Assembly: GCF_006439335.1 (NCBI RefSeq)
Contig: NZ_SAWY01000003.1
Coordinates: forward strand, 1 to 64,000
Direction of reading: 5' to 3'
Length of the DNA: 64,000 bases
From: Litorilituus lipolyticus
Lineage (GTDB): Bacteria > Pseudomonadota > Gammaproteobacteria > Enterobacterales > Alteromonadaceae
Every line of letters starts with the position of its first letter. Position 1 is the stretch's first letter. Below the pieces are notes generated by a model. That model did not search any database and was not told the origin of the DNA. It was given only the letters and a program-made list of their open reading frames with translations. Both the position numbers and the translations under genes were made by a program. Shown here in pieces: positions 44,266-54,500 of this stretch.

Positions 44266-46725
44266 TTAAGCAATTCTTACAGCTTTAAATGGACCTTTAG
44301 ATTTAACCCTATATGTTGCAAAACCTTTGCCATCTACACTCATTAAATCTCTAATTTCACTTTTCTTTTTCATAAGCATAGGTTTATTTGATTGGTCATA
44401 ATTAGTATTCAAATAGTAATCAATAACTTTGGCTGGACTTTTTAGATATGTTTTTTCTTTATCCCTAACTATATTCGAACTAAAAGAAAGCAATGAGAAG
44501 TCTTTAATATCTTGTGCAATACTTGGTAACGATTCTGATAAAACTTCAAATTGCTTCCCGATTCCGTATTTATTATGCATTTCCACCAAGCTATCATCAG
44601 CCTTCAAAGCGCTTCCCTCTTTTCCTAATACAATAAATTCCTCTGTGATTCTATTAACTTCATGAGCAAAGTAGTTTCTGATACTTTCAAAATACTTTGA
44701 CTTTCCAATCTCCTTAAATAAACTTCTCTTCGTAAGAGAACCCTTGCATCTAATATAATTAAATCTATTTGCAAACTGGTCTTCTATGCCTGCATCACCT
44801 ACAAGAGAGCTTACATGTTCAGCACTAGTAAATATTTTGCTATATAGATTCACTTTAATTGCCAGCTGATTTTTAGGACTGATGGTCATTGTATTTTGCA
44901 ATAACTTCATTTCTGATTTAACTGATTTAAACTCATCAACCACAAGTACACTCGCCCGCTTAAAGTCTGTCATTTGTCTACCAACAGGCGCACCCTCAAA
45001 TATTTTTTCAATTTCTTTAGTCGACAATTCAACGCTAAGGTTAAAGCTATCTAACACAGCCAAGAGAAAGCCTTTACCAAAATCAGAATCGGCATGAATC
45101 CATAAATAACCTAACTTCCTATCGCTAGCAAAGCGGCAACTAGCTAGCCAAAATAATAGCTCCGTAAACATAGGAAAATGCTCTTTATAGTCAAGAACTA
45201 CACTTTGCTCATACGATCCTACTAGCAGTTTTTTATGAGGAAATACAATTTGGGCATGTTCATCATGAATCTCTACACGACCTTGTTTAGCAAACATATC
45301 TACTTCCATGGCCATATTATTTTTTTGATTAAAGTAGCGGATATGTTTGGTAATCTCATCTGCGGGAATTCCTAAAACATATTTTAAATGTTTATTACCT
45401 TCCGACTTAGACAACCCCATATGCTTAATCGATTCTCGTAATAGCCCTGATGTGACTTCTATATTGAATGGAGAACCGAAGGTTTTAGTCAAAAATAACC
45501 ACTTATCATTGTTCTTAGCTTCAATTAAGCTACCTTCTGAAGACAACAAGAAATAACTATTCTTTTGAGAACTATAAAAACAAGAATCTAGCATAAGCTG
45601 TATAATAGGTAAGTTAAGCCGTATATCTATATTCGATTCTTGCTTTACAGAATACATAACTCGTTCCGCTAAATTTTTTGTAGCTTCCTCAACATGTACT
45701 TCAATTGGTTTTAACCTAAGATTACGATTAGTCTCCCATCCACCAATCGGCTCTGGTAAGGGGTTAACCGCTTGCTCAGCAGTAAATGTACCAACAGCAG
45801 TTTTACAACCAGCAGCAGAGTTAGCATAGTAATAAGCACGTGATACTGTATCGTAGAAATTATGCTTTTCATGCTCTTGCCATACAGGTTGACAACGTGG
45901 GTTATAGTGTTCCCACATAATTGCTTGAGCAGTCTCAAGAGGTATACCGTGGTCATGCCCCCAACCTGCTACTTTAAATACAGTATGTGAGCCTGAACCT
46001 AGAATAGCTATCGGTGCAGTATTAATAAGCCAGTGTGTAAACTGATTAACGTATTTTTCATCATACTGATAACCTGAACCTTCCTGAATGCCTTTACGTT
46101 TAGTAAGCCAACCGTTCAACTCAGCATCTTGTTCAGCAGTTAACGGGAATGCAGCTTCAATATCACTAACAGTATATTTATGGTCATCATCAGTATTGTC
46201 ATCAGTGATAGCATACTGAGCAGGTACAGCAGGGTTCTTATAGTGATTAAAACCAGCAATACGAACGACACGTGCAGGGTCTGTAACCTGATGGTCAGTA
46301 TTATGATAAATCGCTATACGTTTCTGTAATGCTTTGAAGGTATCAGCATCGGTTATATCCGACACCAACCAGAAAGCATGACCGTGAGTATCGTCACGTT
46401 TCTGAATGAAGTGAGGTATTAGCCCCCACGTTGGTTCAGCCATACCGTCAAAGTCAGCAAACAAAGCGCGATAACCAGTGACATTGTGATTCTCACGACC
46501 TTTACCGTCAGTCTCATTGATACCTACATAGACACCACAATACTGCTGCTGTGACCACGTTAAGAACTCTAATGAGTCATCTAGTGTTGCAACCCAATGT
46601 TTAGCTAAATCAGGTGGTGCTACTTCGTTTTTCGGATCATGGAATACTTGCCATGTTACGGGATTAGCGCTATCCCCTGTCAGGAGTCGCAAAAATTCAC
46701 GCACCTGTTCAATGTTATGTTGCAT
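44266..46725 (-). CDS. Primase-helicase replication protein of the island
   Basis: This 819-residue protein likely starts island replication. The N-terminal third (about 1-200) resembles the RepB/archaeo-eukaryotic primase fold: RALFADFDG, THGHAFWLVSD and DPARVVRIAGFNHYKNP give the metal-site and conserved His/Arg-Asn pattern. A linker (about 220-320) resembles primase C-terminal domains. The helicase part (about 530-690) has HADSDFGKGFL as a Walker A-like loop, SVLVVDEF as Walker B, and an FANRFNYIRCKG arginine-bearing stretch, as in SF3/D5 helicases. It starts 7 bp after the upstream small gene. Confidence 0.75.
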   Translation of the reverse strand: MQHNIEQVREFLRLLTGDSANPVTWQVFHDPKNEVAPPDLAKHWVATLDDSLEFLTWSQQQYCGVYVGINETDGKGRENHNVTGYRALFADFDGMAEPTWGLIPHFIQKRDDTHGHAFWLVSDITDADTFKALQKRIAIYHNTDHQVTDPARVVRIAGFNHYKNPAVPAQYAITDDNTDDDHKYTVSDIEAAFPLTAEQDAELNGWLTKRKGIQEGSGYQYDEKYVNQFTHWLINTAPIAILGSGSHTVFKVAGWGHDHGIPLETAQAIMWEHYNPRCQPVWQEHEKHNFYDTVSRAYYYANSAAGCKTAVGTFTAEQAVNPLPEPIGGWETNRNLRLKPIEVHVEEATKNLAERVMYSVKQESNIDIRLNLPIIQLMLDSCFYSSQKNSYFLLSSEGSLIEAKNNDKWLFLTKTFGSPFNIEVTSGLLRESIKHMGLSKSEGNKHLKYVLGIPADEITKHIRYFNQKNNMAMEVDMFAKQGRVEIHDEHAQIVFPHKKLLVGSYEQSVVLDYKEHFPMFTELLFWLASCRFASDRKLGYLWIHADSDFGKGFLLAVLDSFNLSVELSTKEIEKIFEGAPVGRQMTDFKRASVLVVDEFKSVKSEMKLLQNTMTISPKNQLAIKVNLYSKIFTSAEHVSSLVGDAGIEDQFANRFNYIRCKGSLTKRSLFKEIGKSKYFESIRNYFAHEVNRITEEFIVLGKEGSALKADDSLVEMHNKYGIGKQFEVLSESLPSIAQDIKDFSLLSFSSNIVRDKEKTYLKSPAKVIDYYLNTNYDQSNKPMLMKKKSEIRDLMSVDGKGFATYRVKSKGPFKAVRIA

Positions 46726-46732
46726 TGTAACC

Positions 46733-47050
46733 TCATAGATTATTTTTCTTATTCAAATACCCAAGCATAATTATGCCAATAGATGACAATGCGATATAAA
46801 TATCAAACTCCTCTTTAGCAGGACTATAACTTGATAAGTGCTTTAGTTTCTTTTTTTGGGTAGGCTCTAATCTTACTGGTATTGCCCAATCTCGGGTTAC
46901 AAGCAGCTGCTCATATAAAACTCCCATATAAGTGAATTGGGTCACTGCTAAATAAGCGGTTCTCTCAGGCCTCTGTTGAAACCACTTTTTAGATTCTTCA
47001 GGCGGATAACAAAATAAATCTTCGCAAGAGTCCATCAACTTGATATCCAT
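46733..47050 (-). CDS. Hypothetical small island protein (105 aa)
   Basis: The 105-residue product is not recognised. It begins MDIKLMDSCEDLFCYPP and has a hydrophobic stretch near the end (YIALSSIGIIMLGYL), possibly one membrane helix. Its start overlaps the stop of the AlpA-like gene (TAATG), and it ends 7 bp before the primase-helicase start, so the three genes are a coupled unit, likely all for replication or control. Confidence 0.6.
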   Translation of the reverse strand: MDIKLMDSCEDLFCYPPEESKKWFQQRPERTAYLAVTQFTYMGVLYEQLLVTRDWAIPVRLEPTQKKKLKHLSSYSPAKEEFDIYIALSSIGIIMLGYLNKKNNL

Positions 47051-47313
47051 TACCTTTCCCTTCTTTTAGCAGCTTCTTTTTGAAGAGGAAGCTCACCAGC
47101 CATCCAAAGCGCGAACATAGGTACATTTACATACAACCGCTTTCCAACAAGTCGACAGCAACTATTCAAAGCTGTATCTTCAGCTCTTTTCCATAGCAGT
47201 CGTTTGAATTGGGCTTTTGTAAATTGAGTATATTCTTTTGGAAGATCTGAGCTAGGTTTCCAGTTATTCAGGTCTGTAAATAGGTTAGTAAAGTTAATTT
47301 CTTGATAGGTCAT
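47050..47313 (-). CDS. Small AlpA/excisionase-like DNA-binding protein
   Basis: From the ATG at 47313, with GAGAGA before it, the protein is 87 residues; an ATG five codons earlier is possible. The pattern FTKAQFKRLLWKRAED followed by CRLVGKRLYVNVPMFALWMAGELP matches small winged-helix regulators such as AlpA and excisionase, where a short helix pair precedes GKRxYV and a final W. Position between the integrase and the primase-helicase also fits AlpA of PICI and P4-type satellites. The family call is by pattern and position. Confidence 0.5.
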   Translation of the reverse strand: MTYQEINFTNLFTDLNNWKPSSDLPKEYTQFTKAQFKRLLWKRAEDTALNSCCRLVGKRLYVNVPMFALWMAGELPLQKEAAKRRER

Positions 47314-47427
47314 TTTAGTCTCTCTCATTACGGTCGTATCCGATTGGATTGAGACTAAGCTTAAAAAGCATAGAGCTTTTATAATAGGACTATTATTTAC
47401 AAATATAAGACTAGAATTTTTCTTCTA

Positions 47428-48291
47428 TTATTGTTCTAACCTGAAATAATCTACATATAACCTTATATTTTGTAAACTCTTTGTTCCTAAATATGAGTTA
47501 AAAGCTTTTTCTCCTCTCAATTTCATTTTCTCCTTATGATTTCTAGCATTATTAGAACCTTTCTTTTCATTCAACTCTGGTACATCCCCTTTTTGGTATT
47601 GAGTCCATTTCGGAACATACCTTTTTTGATCTAATTGATGCTTTAATCCATCATGAAAAAACATTGAATAGTTTTTATTAAATCTTCCTTCTCGTAATAG
47701 TTGTGGATATTTTTTGTAAGTAGATTTTTTAGGATCAAATTCCTTCTCTTCCACAATGCTCTTTCCATCTATAGTTCTCACTTTAAACCAAGCTCTATAG
47801 TGCATTGCCTCTAGGTAATTTTGGTAAGGTATATTATTAAATACAACTGTTTTTACTGAGCGATAATTGTCCCAATATTCAGAGCTTTCGATTAGATTTT
47901 TCAATGGATAGATAAGCAGTAAGTGGCTATTTCCACTCCTTATTATACTTTCTATAGTAGACTGTTTTCTTTTAAGTTGCCTACACAGCAGTCTAGCCAA
48001 GTGAAACTTATGGTAATCGTAAAGAGCTTCTATATAGTCCTTACAGGGCAACCTATGATCTAACTTTTTATAATACAGGTTTGGTATATAAAGCCACCTA
48101 CTCTGATAACAAAAGGCAATATAAGCGGGCTCTACTCTAAGGATGTCACTTTCAACCTGCCCTTCCTCAAGTACAATCTTTATTTCTTCATTATGTCCAA
48201 AAATTGCTTTGTATTGAAAATCTGGTATTTTTAGCCAAAATCTCATTCCTAATATTTCAAATAGACGCTGCTTATAACCTTCAATATACAT
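47428..48291 (-). CDS. Hypothetical island protein (287 aa)
   Basis: This 287-residue basic, aromatic-rich protein (many Tyr, Lys, Arg) is not recognised. It has no membrane helix or signal peptide. Features seen are a WLYIPNLYYKKLDHRLPCKDYIEALYDYHKF stretch, in parts, and a C-terminal Lys-rich region (NARNHKEKMKLRGEKAF). Its start overlaps the integrase stop by one base (TAATG), so the two are translated together. Basic composition suggests binding to nucleic acid, but this is inference. Confidence 0.6.
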   Translation of the reverse strand: MYIEGYKQRLFEILGMRFWLKIPDFQYKAIFGHNEEIKIVLEEGQVESDILRVEPAYIAFCYQSRWLYIPNLYYKKLDHRLPCKDYIEALYDYHKFHLARLLCRQLKRKQSTIESIIRSGNSHLLLIYPLKNLIESSEYWDNYRSVKTVVFNNIPYQNYLEAMHYRAWFKVRTIDGKSIVEEKEFDPKKSTYKKYPQLLREGRFNKNYSMFFHDGLKHQLDQKRYVPKWTQYQKGDVPELNEKKGSNNARNHKEKMKLRGEKAFNSYLGTKSLQNIRLYVDYFRLEQ

Positions 48292-49304
48292 TAGCTAATC
48301 CCTCCCATGACATCATTAATAACGTTAGCCTTATGACCAGTTGAAAGGTGAATGTACCTTTTGGTTACGTCTAATGTTTTATGCCCTAATATATCTGCTA
48401 TTTGGCCTATTTGTATATTTGCCATAGCCAAGTAGCTTGCTGCGGTGTGTCGTAAATCATGAAACTTAAAGTTATCGATTTTTGCTTCTATTAAAGCAGA
48501 GCGCCAATGACAATCAAAATTTCGAAAGTACTCGTTCAACTTAGATGGGTGGTTAAAAATATACCCTCCACCAATTTCTCTATATTTAGATAACTCTTTT
48601 ACTACATCAGTAGTTAGCGGTAAAACTCTTGGTTCACCATTTTTAGTAACATCAACAGTAGCAGTTCTAGCAGTAAAATTAATATCCGACCACCGAAGCT
48701 TAATTAAATCACCTCTTCTTGCACCAGTTGTTATAGCTAGTAAAACTAACAGATAAAGTTTATTCCAGTACGATTTCTTAACAGTATCTAAAAGGATGAT
48801 GCGCTCTTCATCAGATAAGTATCTGCACCGAGCATTATTTTCTTTTTGCTGCCTAACTTGCCTGGCAGGGTTTATCGGTACATCGTACTCATCACCTAAA
48901 TAGGTAAAAACAGCGCTAATTGCTGCCTTAAAACGGTTTAGGGTAGCTGGAGCATAACCTATTTCATTTAATTTATTCATCCCTTGCTTAATATGAAAAC
49001 GGGTGAACTTACCAATACAAATATCACCATAATTTGAAGACCAGAAACTAAGCCTTTGCTTCATGCTGCTACATTTACCCGAGTACTGTTCTAAAAACTC
49101 TTTGTTTGCTTGAGAAATTGTGAGAGAGGAAAGTGTGCTATCAGTTAAGCTATCTGCTAGTTGATCATTAACTGTAAGCTGTGCAATATATAATTCAGCG
49201 TCTTTTTTCCGTGAAAATACCTTACCAATGCGCTTACCATTCTTCATGAATTGCACACGATAACGTTTACCAGATTTACGATGTAATACTTGGATAGATG
49301 CCAT
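48291..49304 (-). CDS. int: Tyrosine integrase of the island
   Basis: The 337-residue recombinase inserts and excises the island at tRNA-Leu. It has an N-terminal arm-binding part (RKSGKRYRVQFMKNGKRIGK), a SAM-like core-binding domain (about 65-150) and the catalytic domain (about 165-330). The catalytic residues are visible: Arg in TTGARRGDLIKLRW, HDLRH, LGHK and the nucleophile in TKRYIHLS. It starts 115 bp from the tRNA 3' end and reads away from it, the usual arrangement for tRNA-targeting integrases. Confidence 0.92.
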   Translation of the reverse strand: MASIQVLHRKSGKRYRVQFMKNGKRIGKVFSRKKDAELYIAQLTVNDQLADSLTDSTLSSLTISQANKEFLEQYSGKCSSMKQRLSFWSSNYGDICIGKFTRFHIKQGMNKLNEIGYAPATLNRFKAAISAVFTYLGDEYDVPINPARQVRQQKENNARCRYLSDEERIILLDTVKKSYWNKLYLLVLLAITTGARRGDLIKLRWSDINFTARTATVDVTKNGEPRVLPLTTDVVKELSKYREIGGGYIFNHPSKLNEYFRNFDCHWRSALIEAKIDNFKFHDLRHTAASYLAMANIQIGQIADILGHKTLDVTKRYIHLSTGHKANVINDVMGGIS

Positions 49305-49324
49305 GTTATTTCCTTAGTGCACAC

Positions 49325-49334
49325 ATTTGCACAT
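49325..49334. promoter_or_regulatory. Candidate integrase arm-type site (proximal end)
   Basis: ATTTGCACAT, also found three times near the distal end at 33617-33653. The shared block here extends to CATTTGCACATATT. Confidence 0.5.
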
Positions 49335-49419
49335 ATTAAGTTAGAAATAACCGCAATTTTGAGAGACTAGATTTGTCACTTAATTTACTACATTCCCCGA
49401 CCTATAAGGTTTGTAGTAA

Positions 49420-49504
49420 TGGTACCGGAGGACGGACTTGAACCGTCACGCTCGAAAGCAACGGATTTTGAATCCGTCGTGTCTACCAATTCCACCACTC
49501 CGGC
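49420..49504 (-). tRNA. tRNA-Leu (CAA anticodon)
   Basis: Read on the minus strand, the 85-nt gene folds as a class II tRNA: acceptor GCCGGAG paired with CTCCGGT-side bases, anticodon stem ACGGA / TCCGT with loop TTCAAAA (anticodon CAA for UUG), variable arm GCT-TTCG-AGC, T arm GACGG TTCAAGT CCGTC, and encoded CCA. Its 3' part (49420-49474) doubles as the proximal attachment site of the island. Confidence 0.95.
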
Positions 49505-49540
49505 GACACAGTGACATCAGCAATAAACTGAAGTGCTGGC

Positions 49541-49568
49541 ATTATACGAAATATTCCTAGCTAAGCAA
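49541..49568 (-). promoter_or_regulatory. tRNA-Leu promoter
   Basis: On the minus strand TTGCTT and TATAAT are separated by 16 bp, 37 bp before the tRNA 5' end. Confidence 0.75.
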
Positions 49569-49638
49569 CTTATTTATCTTTGACTAAGCATTGAATGAAC
49601 AATTTTCGTACATTAGTAATTACTGACAACTTAATTGC

Positions 49639-50274
49639 TTATTTTCGATGCGATTTAATAAATACATCAACTGCTTTATGTACTTGCTCTCTAATTTCTT
49701 CATCACTCGCTTGCTTATTAGGTAACAACAATAAGCTTGTGTACAAAGGACCTTTAGCCATTTCTAATAAGAACCTTGCAGCAAAATGACAATCATCTAT
49801 CACTAGTTCATTAGATTCCGTTAATTCATTTAAGTAATTAACTAAAGGTTTAACTCCCATAATAGGACCACTTTGATAAATCATTTCTCCAAGTTCTGGA
49901 TGTTTCACTGTTTGCTGAACGACCAACCGAAATAGTGAACGAATTGCAGGAGAGCACATACCTTTAACAAAACGAAAACACACATCATTCAAACTGTCTT
50001 CGGGTGATCTATCTCGATGTATTGTATTAAGTGTTTCTGTTTGAATATGCACTTGTCGTTGAATTACCGCAACAAGCAATCCCTTTTTATTACCAAATTC
50101 ATTATAAATTGATCGGCGGGATCCCCCAGCTTCATTTATGATCATTTCTAATGACGTCTCATCAAAGCCTTGTTCAAAAAACAACTGTTGAGCAGCATCT
50201 AAAATAAGCTCGCCACGGCTACTAAGACTTTTGAATTGAGCTAAACCATCTATTTTACTGTTGTTTAAAGTCAT
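49639..50274 (-). CDS. TetR-family repressor of the RND operon
   Basis: The 211-residue protein has a TetR helix-turn-helix in its first 70 residues (ILDAAQQLFFEQGFDETSLEMIINEAGGSRRSIYNEFGNKKGLL in parts). The rest is a helical ligand-binding and dimer domain similar to AefR-type regulators. It is divergent from the efflux genes, with two near-identical palindromes between them, so it likely represses the RND operon and itself until an inducer binds. Confidence 0.85.
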   Translation of the reverse strand: MTLNNSKIDGLAQFKSLSSRGELILDAAQQLFFEQGFDETSLEMIINEAGGSRRSIYNEFGNKKGLLVAVIQRQVHIQTETLNTIHRDRSPEDSLNDVCFRFVKGMCSPAIRSLFRLVVQQTVKHPELGEMIYQSGPIMGVKPLVNYLNELTESNELVIDDCHFAARFLLEMAKGPLYTSLLLLPNKQASDEEIREQVHKAVDVFIKSHRK

Positions 50275-50311
50275 AAGAATTAAAAATAGTTATTACAAAC
50301 TGATTGACAAT

Positions 50312-50352
50312 GGTACTACATAGTACCAAAATAAACGGTACTGTGTAGTACC
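50312..50352. promoter_or_regulatory. Two palindromic operators for the TetR regulator
   Basis: GGTACTACATAGTACC (50312-50327) and GGTACTGTGTAGTACC (50337-50352) are 16-bp palindromes whose starts are 25 bp apart. They lie in the spacer between the regulator and the efflux operon. Confidence 0.8.
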
Positions 50353-50458
50353 AATTACAAAATTACAAAATTACACAAAAATATTTAAAAATACTAACCT
50401 TTACTATGTATTTTAAAACTAATTATTTGTGCCCTATTACCTAATCAAAGGAACAATT

Positions 50459-51559
50459 ATGCGTTTCATTTTTGTATCATTTCTTCTTATCACCCTATTG
50501 GGCTGTAACGAGCCTGAAAAAACAACGGCTAACTCTATACGCCCTATAATGTGGACTGAAGTATCAAGTTCATCTTTAGATCAGGTAAGAACCCTTTCAG
50601 GTATTGTTGCTCCTGTAGAAGCCACTAAGCTTAGCTTTGAAGTCAATGGAAAAATTGAAAAGATTAATGTGCACTTAGGGGATGATGTAACAAAAGGACA
50701 AGCCCTTGCTCAACTTAACCAGCGTAGTTTTAAGCTAGGTTTACAGTCGGCAAAAGCAAAATATGAGCAATCTAAAGCCAGCTTCTCTGACGCGAGAAAT
50801 AGCTATTTACGTTATGAGAAATTAATAAAACAAGGTGTAGTCTCACAATCAGGTTTCGATAATGCGAAAGCAAACTTTGATGCAAGTAAAAGTGCGGTAG
50901 ACGTAGCAAAAGCCCAATTAGATATTGCCGCTAAAAACCTAGAAGACAGTACCTTACTTGCACCCTATAACGGCATTATTACCAAGCAATTATTCGAACC
51001 ATCACAGCAAGTTGCTGCGGGACAATCAGTATTTGAAATCGAAGGAAAGCATGGTTTAGAAGTGAATGTTATGGTGCCTGAAACGTTGATTAGGGAATTA
51101 ACAAGAGATACTTTACTCTCAATAAGCTTTCCAGTTATACCTTCTCTTAAAATGGAAGGTAAAATCACAGAAATTGGCACTCGTGCTGAATCAGCAAACG
51201 CCTTTCCTGTTACCGTTGTTTTACAATCAGACAACTCTCTATTACGTGCTGGCATGACAGCAGAAGTTAAATTTGCATTTGAAGGTGTAGGTCGTACTGG
51301 CCACACCGGAGCTGTAATGCGCATTCCGGTTACAGCTCTTAGAGCAGGAATTAACCAAAAAACTTATGTGTTTGTTTATGACACTGAGCAACAAGTAGTT
51401 ATCAAAACTCAAGTACAAACAGAAAATGTATTAGAGAATGAGGTCTATATTTCTGCGGGTATAAACGAAGGGGATATTATTGCTACTGCTGGCGTCGCCT
51501 TTTTAAGGGATGGTCAAAAAGTTACCTTACTCGATACAAAAACACAGCGATTCAATTAA
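50459..51559 (+). CDS. RND efflux periplasmic adaptor lipoprotein
   Basis: From the ATG at 50459, with AAAGGAA before it, the adaptor has 366 residues. The N-terminus MRFIFVSFLLITLLGCNEP has a lipobox (LLGC), so it is anchored by lipid to the inner membrane. It then has the barrel-sandwich halves (VNGKIEKINVHLGDDVTKGQALAQL, in parts), a helical hairpin (about 95-160) and a beta-barrel domain, as in AcrA/MexA proteins. It joins the RND pump, 18 bp downstream, to an outer-membrane channel that is not encoded nearby. Confidence 0.9.
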   Translation: MRFIFVSFLLITLLGCNEPEKTTANSIRPIMWTEVSSSSLDQVRTLSGIVAPVEATKLSFEVNGKIEKINVHLGDDVTKGQALAQLNQRSFKLGLQSAKAKYEQSKASFSDARNSYLRYEKLIKQGVVSQSGFDNAKANFDASKSAVDVAKAQLDIAAKNLEDSTLLAPYNGIITKQLFEPSQQVAAGQSVFEIEGKHGLEVNVMVPETLIRELTRDTLLSISFPVIPSLKMEGKITEIGTRAESANAFPVTVVLQSDNSLLRAGMTAEVKFAFEGVGRTGHTGAVMRIPVTALRAGINQKTYVFVYDTEQQVVIKTQVQTENVLENEVYISAGINEGDIIATAGVAFLRDGQKVTLLDTKTQRFN

Positions 51560-51577
51560 GTTAAAGGAGTAATCATT

Positions 51578-54500
51578 ATGAATTTAACACAAATCGCTTT
51601 TACCTACCGCAAATCTGTATTCTTGATTTTAGCCATTTTATTACTTAATGGTATTTTTGCTTATTTCACCTTACCCGCTCAAGAAGATCCAACGATTACC
51701 ATTCGTGAAGCTATTGTCAGTACTTCGTTTCCTGGCATGGCGCCCGATAGAGTTGAGCAACTTATTACCAAAAAAATTGAAGAGGAAATTCGTAAAGTTC
51801 CTGAGGTAAAAGAAATAAAATCAACATCTTCTACTGGCTTATCAATATTGCATGTCAAAATTTATGATCGTTACTTCAGTCTTGATGATATTTGGCAAGA
51901 TGTACGTAACAAAGCCAATGCAGCCCACTTAAAAATGCCTTCAGGTACAAGACCCCCATTTGTTAACGATGAGTTTGGTGATGTTTCTGTTATTACGCTA
52001 GCATTAACGGCTAATGGTTTTGATTTAGGCGAAATGTACGATATTGCCCAACATATAAGAGATACTCTTTATAATGTTGAGGGCACGAAAAAAATTGAAA
52101 TTTTAGGGCAAAAACAAGAGCGCATTTTTCTAGAAGTTTCTAACGCTAAACTTTCACAGCTTGGCATATCTCCTCATACTTTAATCAATGAATTACAAAG
52201 TCAAAATATAATTCGATCGGGTGGTCAAATAGATACAGGGCAGGCTAGTTTTATTGTAGAGCCGTCGGGTAACTTTAGCAGTAAAGCAGATATAGCCAAT
52301 ACCTACATAAATATACCCAACACTGAAGACTTTATCGCTTTAAAAGACATTGTCACTATTAAACGAGGTTTTATCGATCCACCAGATAAACTAGCTTACT
52401 TTAACGGTGAACCAGCAATATTTTTTGCTATTTCAATGTTGGAAAATTTTAATATTCTTGAGTACGCGCCTCGAATGAATGAAAAGCTTGCTGACATCGA
52501 GGCTACGTTGCCAATTGGTTACACTATAAATATAGCTACTTACCAAGCTGATCAAGTGGCAGCAACCATAGAAAATGTTTCTTTTAGTGTTTTACAAACC
52601 CTCTCTATTGTTTTAGTTGTCGTCATTTTATTCCTTGGCTTAAGAACGGGTCTTATCGTTGGCGCCATTGTACCTTTTGTAATGTTAACAACCTTAACTA
52701 TCATGCAATTTGCCGATATGAAACTTGAGCGTATGAGTTTAGCGACGCTGATTATTTCACTTGGTTTATTAGTTGATAATGGCATCGTTATTGCCGAAGA
52801 CTTTAAACGTCGATTAGAAGAAGGTACAGAGCGATTCAAAGCAATGACTCAAGGTTGCAGCGAATTGGCTATTCCGCTATTAACCTCTTCAGCAACGACT
52901 ATTCTTGTGTTTTTACCCCTTATGCTAGCTGAGCATGTTGCAGGTGAATTTACTCGCTCAATTTCATTAGTCATACTAATTACGTTACTCACCAGTTGGG
53001 TACTTGCACTGTGCGTAACACCAGTTTTATGTTATTTCTTCATTAAATTGCCTGCACAAGGGCAAAAAGAGGAGAAAGCGAAGGACCAAGGAACGTTTAA
53101 ACGCGCTTATGAACACTTTATTCATTGGGTTTTAAAGCATAGGCTTTTGTTCATCTGCATTATGATTGCTTTGTTTTTCGGTTCTATCTATTCAATGAAG
53201 TTCGTTGCAAAACAATTTTTCCCTGACTCTGACAGAACACAAATATTAGTAAATATTGACCTGCCCAATGGCACTTCGTCTCGCGAAACTGATAGGCAAA
53301 TGAACGATATTTTTGCTTGGTTAAACTCACAAGAACAGTTCCACTTTATAACCAGTTATTCTGGTTATGTTGGCTTTAGTGGTCCTCGTTTTGTTTTATC
53401 CTTAAACCCAGAAGACCCTGCCGCGAATAAAGGCTTTATTGTACTTAATGTTAAAGAAGGCACTAATTTATCTGAAACTGTTTTAATGTTAGATGAACGT
53501 ATAGAGCATACCTTCCCTAATGTTTCCGCAAGGGTGAAGAAGATGTTTTTAGGGCCTTCGGATTCCAGTACGATTAAAATTCAAGTAAAAGGGCCTGATA
53601 AAAATATTATTTATCAAAAAGCCCAACAAGTAATGGATGTACTTTACAGTATTGAAAATACCATGGATGTCCGCACCGATTGGGAAAATTTAATCACAAA
53701 AATTGATGTGCAAATTGATCAACATAGAGCAAAACGTGCAGGACTTAGTTCAGCTGATATTGCTCAAGCACTTGAAACCTATTTTTCTGGCACACAGATA
53801 ACGGAATACCGTGAGGGTGATGAAATAATTCCAGTGGTATTACGAGCACCACATAGTGAGCGCCAAAGCCTTGATAGATTAAGAACACTGAATATTTACT
53901 CCAGCAAAACAGGTAAAACAGTACCATTATTTCAAGTGGCGAATTTAGCGCCTTATCACCAATTTTCGATGATACAGCATGAAGATTTATTCAGAACGAT
54001 AAGTATCCAAGCTAGAAATACTGAAATGGCAGCTGAAGATTTGAAATTACTGATAGATGATAAAATTGAAGCATTAAAAACCGATTTACCTATCAACCAC
54101 TCTATTGAATATGATGGTGTAATTAAGGAGTCTTTAGCCGCACAAAAAGCATTAAGTGCTAACATGCCTATTGTACTTGGCCTGATCATTATCATTTTAG
54201 TTGCACAGTTTAACTCTTTCAGAAAAGCTGCGGTAATCAGCTTAACCATACCCTTATCATTTATTGGGGCGGTGATTGGCTTATTAGTGATGCAAGCACC
54301 TTTTGGTTTTATGGTAACTCTTGGATTATATAGCTTAGCAGGCATCATTATTAATAATGCCATTGTACTTATTGGCCGTATAAAAATTGAAGTTGATGAG
54401 GGTAACTCTGAATACCAGGCGGTAATCAATGCTTGTTTAACTCGCTTAAGACCAATAACTATGGGTACTATCACCACGGTTATGGGTTTATTACCGCTAA

